Shown here piece after piece: positions 6,401 to 7,111 of a stretch of DNA of 7,111 nucleotides. The DNA is from Spirochaetaceae bacterium (GTDB lineage Bacteria; Spirochaetota; Spirochaetia; DSM-2461): NCBI GenBank assembly GCA_016342385.1, contig JAEINM010000212.1, positions 1 through 7,111 of the forward strand, in the 5' to 3' direction. Made by a program: the position numbers and the translations under genes. Each line of letters starts with the position of its first letter. The first letter of the stretch is position 1. The notes beneath the pieces were generated by a model. That model made no database searches, had not been told where the DNA came from, and saw only the letters and a program-made list of their open reading frames with translations.

Positions 6401-7072
6401 CTAACTTTTATTCGGTATCAGTTTAGCTATCAAAGAGGCAAATCCCTTTATATTTCTACTCTGAATCCAGACTTTACCAGGCCCTGAAAATTCACAAGTC
6501 AATCCCTCACCGGAAAGGACAGTGGACATAAGGCCTTTTGCCGCTTTTCTGATAGTATAAGACACTGATTCTTCAAAAGCCACCATGTGTCCTGTATCAA
6601 CGATATAAGTCTCTCCGGCACCCAGTTCTTTAAGTGTAACAGCTCCATAACAGCTGAGAAAAACATCTCCCGCTCCGCTGATTTTCTGCAGGAACAACCC
6701 CTCTCCGGAAACCAGCCCCTTCAGAGATCCCTGAGTTGATAATTCAAGCCCGGTGCTCCCCGCAAGATAGGCACCCCCCTGACAGAATATTGTCTGTCCT
6801 GAAATTTTCAGGTCGATAATATCTCCGGGAACAGGGGGAGCCACAACGACTTCTCCGGGACTGACCGCGGTGAACTCGGAAGAAAAAAGTCCCTCTCCGC
6901 CTATAGCCGCTTTAAACATTCCACCGAGACCTTTACCGGTTGTTTTAGATTTCAGCTCAATAGTTGAAGACATGGAAACCATAGCCCCCGCTTCGGCTTT
7001 TAAGGTTTCACCAGCAGCCAGCTGAACCTTCAGTGTCGTAAAAACGGGTCTGTTTTCAATTGTATAATCCAT
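6401..7072 (-). CDS. TIGR00266/AIM24-family protein
   Basis: The protein has 223 residues, the usual length of the bacterial TIGR00266/AIM24 family; yeast AIM24 is a mitochondrial member. The biochemical role of the bacterial proteins is not established. Family features seen are the start MDYTIENRPVFTTLKVQL, the segment ETLKAEAGAMVSMSS (22-36), and glycine-rich turns. There are three internal pseudo-repeats built on GEGL: GGEGLFSS (58-65), SGEGLFLQ (122-129) and SGEGLTCE (187-194), about 64 residues apart. They fit a three-fold beta architecture. There is no signal peptide or clear membrane segment, so it is probably cytosolic or peripheral. The ATG at 7072 is well placed: AAGGAG (7087-7082) with a 9-base gap. 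It is the first visible gene of the minus-strand cluster and ends 24 bases before the editing-protein gene. The family call is firm, the function unknown. Confidence 0.92.
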   Translation of the reverse strand: MDYTIENRPVFTTLKVQLAAGETLKAEAGAMVSMSSTIELKSKTTGKGLGGMFKAAIGGEGLFSSEFTAVSPGEVVVAPPVPGDIIDLKISGQTIFCQGGAYLAGSTGLELSTQGSLKGLVSGEGLFLQKISGAGDVFLSCYGAVTLKELGAGETYIVDTGHMVAFEESVSYTIRKAAKGLMSTVLSGEGLTCEFSGPGKVWIQSRNIKGFASLIAKLIPNKS

Positions 7073-7081
7073 TATATATAA

Positions 7082-7087
7082 CTCCTT
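7082..7087 (-). promoter_or_regulatory. Shine-Dalgarno site of the AIM24-family gene
   Basis: AAGGAG on the minus strand, 9 bases before the ATG at 7072. It confirms that start. The 24 bases left to the window edge hold no recognisable promoter, so it cannot be said whether this gene heads the operon. Confidence 0.85.
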
Positions 7088-7111
7088 GAAATGAGAATTT
7101 TAATGACTCAT

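Noticed and set aside
7091..7111. ATGAG/CTCAT inverted repeat at the right edge as an operator
   Set aside because: The arms are five bases with an 11-base spacer in AT-rich DNA and are cut by the window edge, so chance is the simpler explanation.

Overview
The window looks like ordinary chromosomal DNA from a free-living, diderm bacterium, most likely a spirochaete of the Spirochaeta/Oceanispirochaeta type. This is an inference from three things seen here. One is a secreted lipoprotein made of InlB-type (Listeria-Bacteroides) repeats followed by a DUF1566/Lcl-like domain, with a lipobox ending in MSC. The second is a large surface protein of tandem Ig-like modules. The third is strong AGGAG Shine-Dalgarno sites, which argue against Bacteroidetes. 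No rRNA, tRNA, CRISPR array, transposase or phage gene is visible, and nothing proves the taxon.

Layout. Positions 1-1790 (+) hold the 3' end of a large extracellular protein. It has three Ig-like modules with a D-x-A-G-N signature, a fibronectin-like module, and a C-terminal domain that resembles a non-catalytic class I glutamine-amidotransferase/ThuA fold. It converges on a lipoprotein gene at 1993-3312 (-). The two are separated by two intrinsic terminators, one per strand (1810-1850 + and 1944-1972 -). A gene-poor, AT-rich stretch of about 340 bp (3313-3654) follows, with a candidate promoter for the lipoprotein gene.

From 3655 to the right edge, three genes read on the minus strand. In transcription order they are an AIM24/TIGR00266-family protein (6401-7072), an AlaX-type alanyl-tRNA editing protein with a DHHA1-like tail (5114-6376), and a monofunctional aspartate kinase with two ACT domains of the lysine-sensitive LysC type (3655-4989). 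The first two are 24 bp apart and probably co-transcribed. The kinase follows after 124 bp that contain a candidate promoter of its own.

How they work together. The right half is housekeeping: a translation-quality factor beside the committed step of the aspartate amino-acid family, plus a conserved protein of unclear role. The left half is cell-envelope and secreted proteins. I see no defence, toxin or mobile system. The points most worth a second look are the degenerate amidotransferase-like tail of the surface protein, the insertion before the zinc-binding CGGVH of the AlaX protein, and two start-site corrections.
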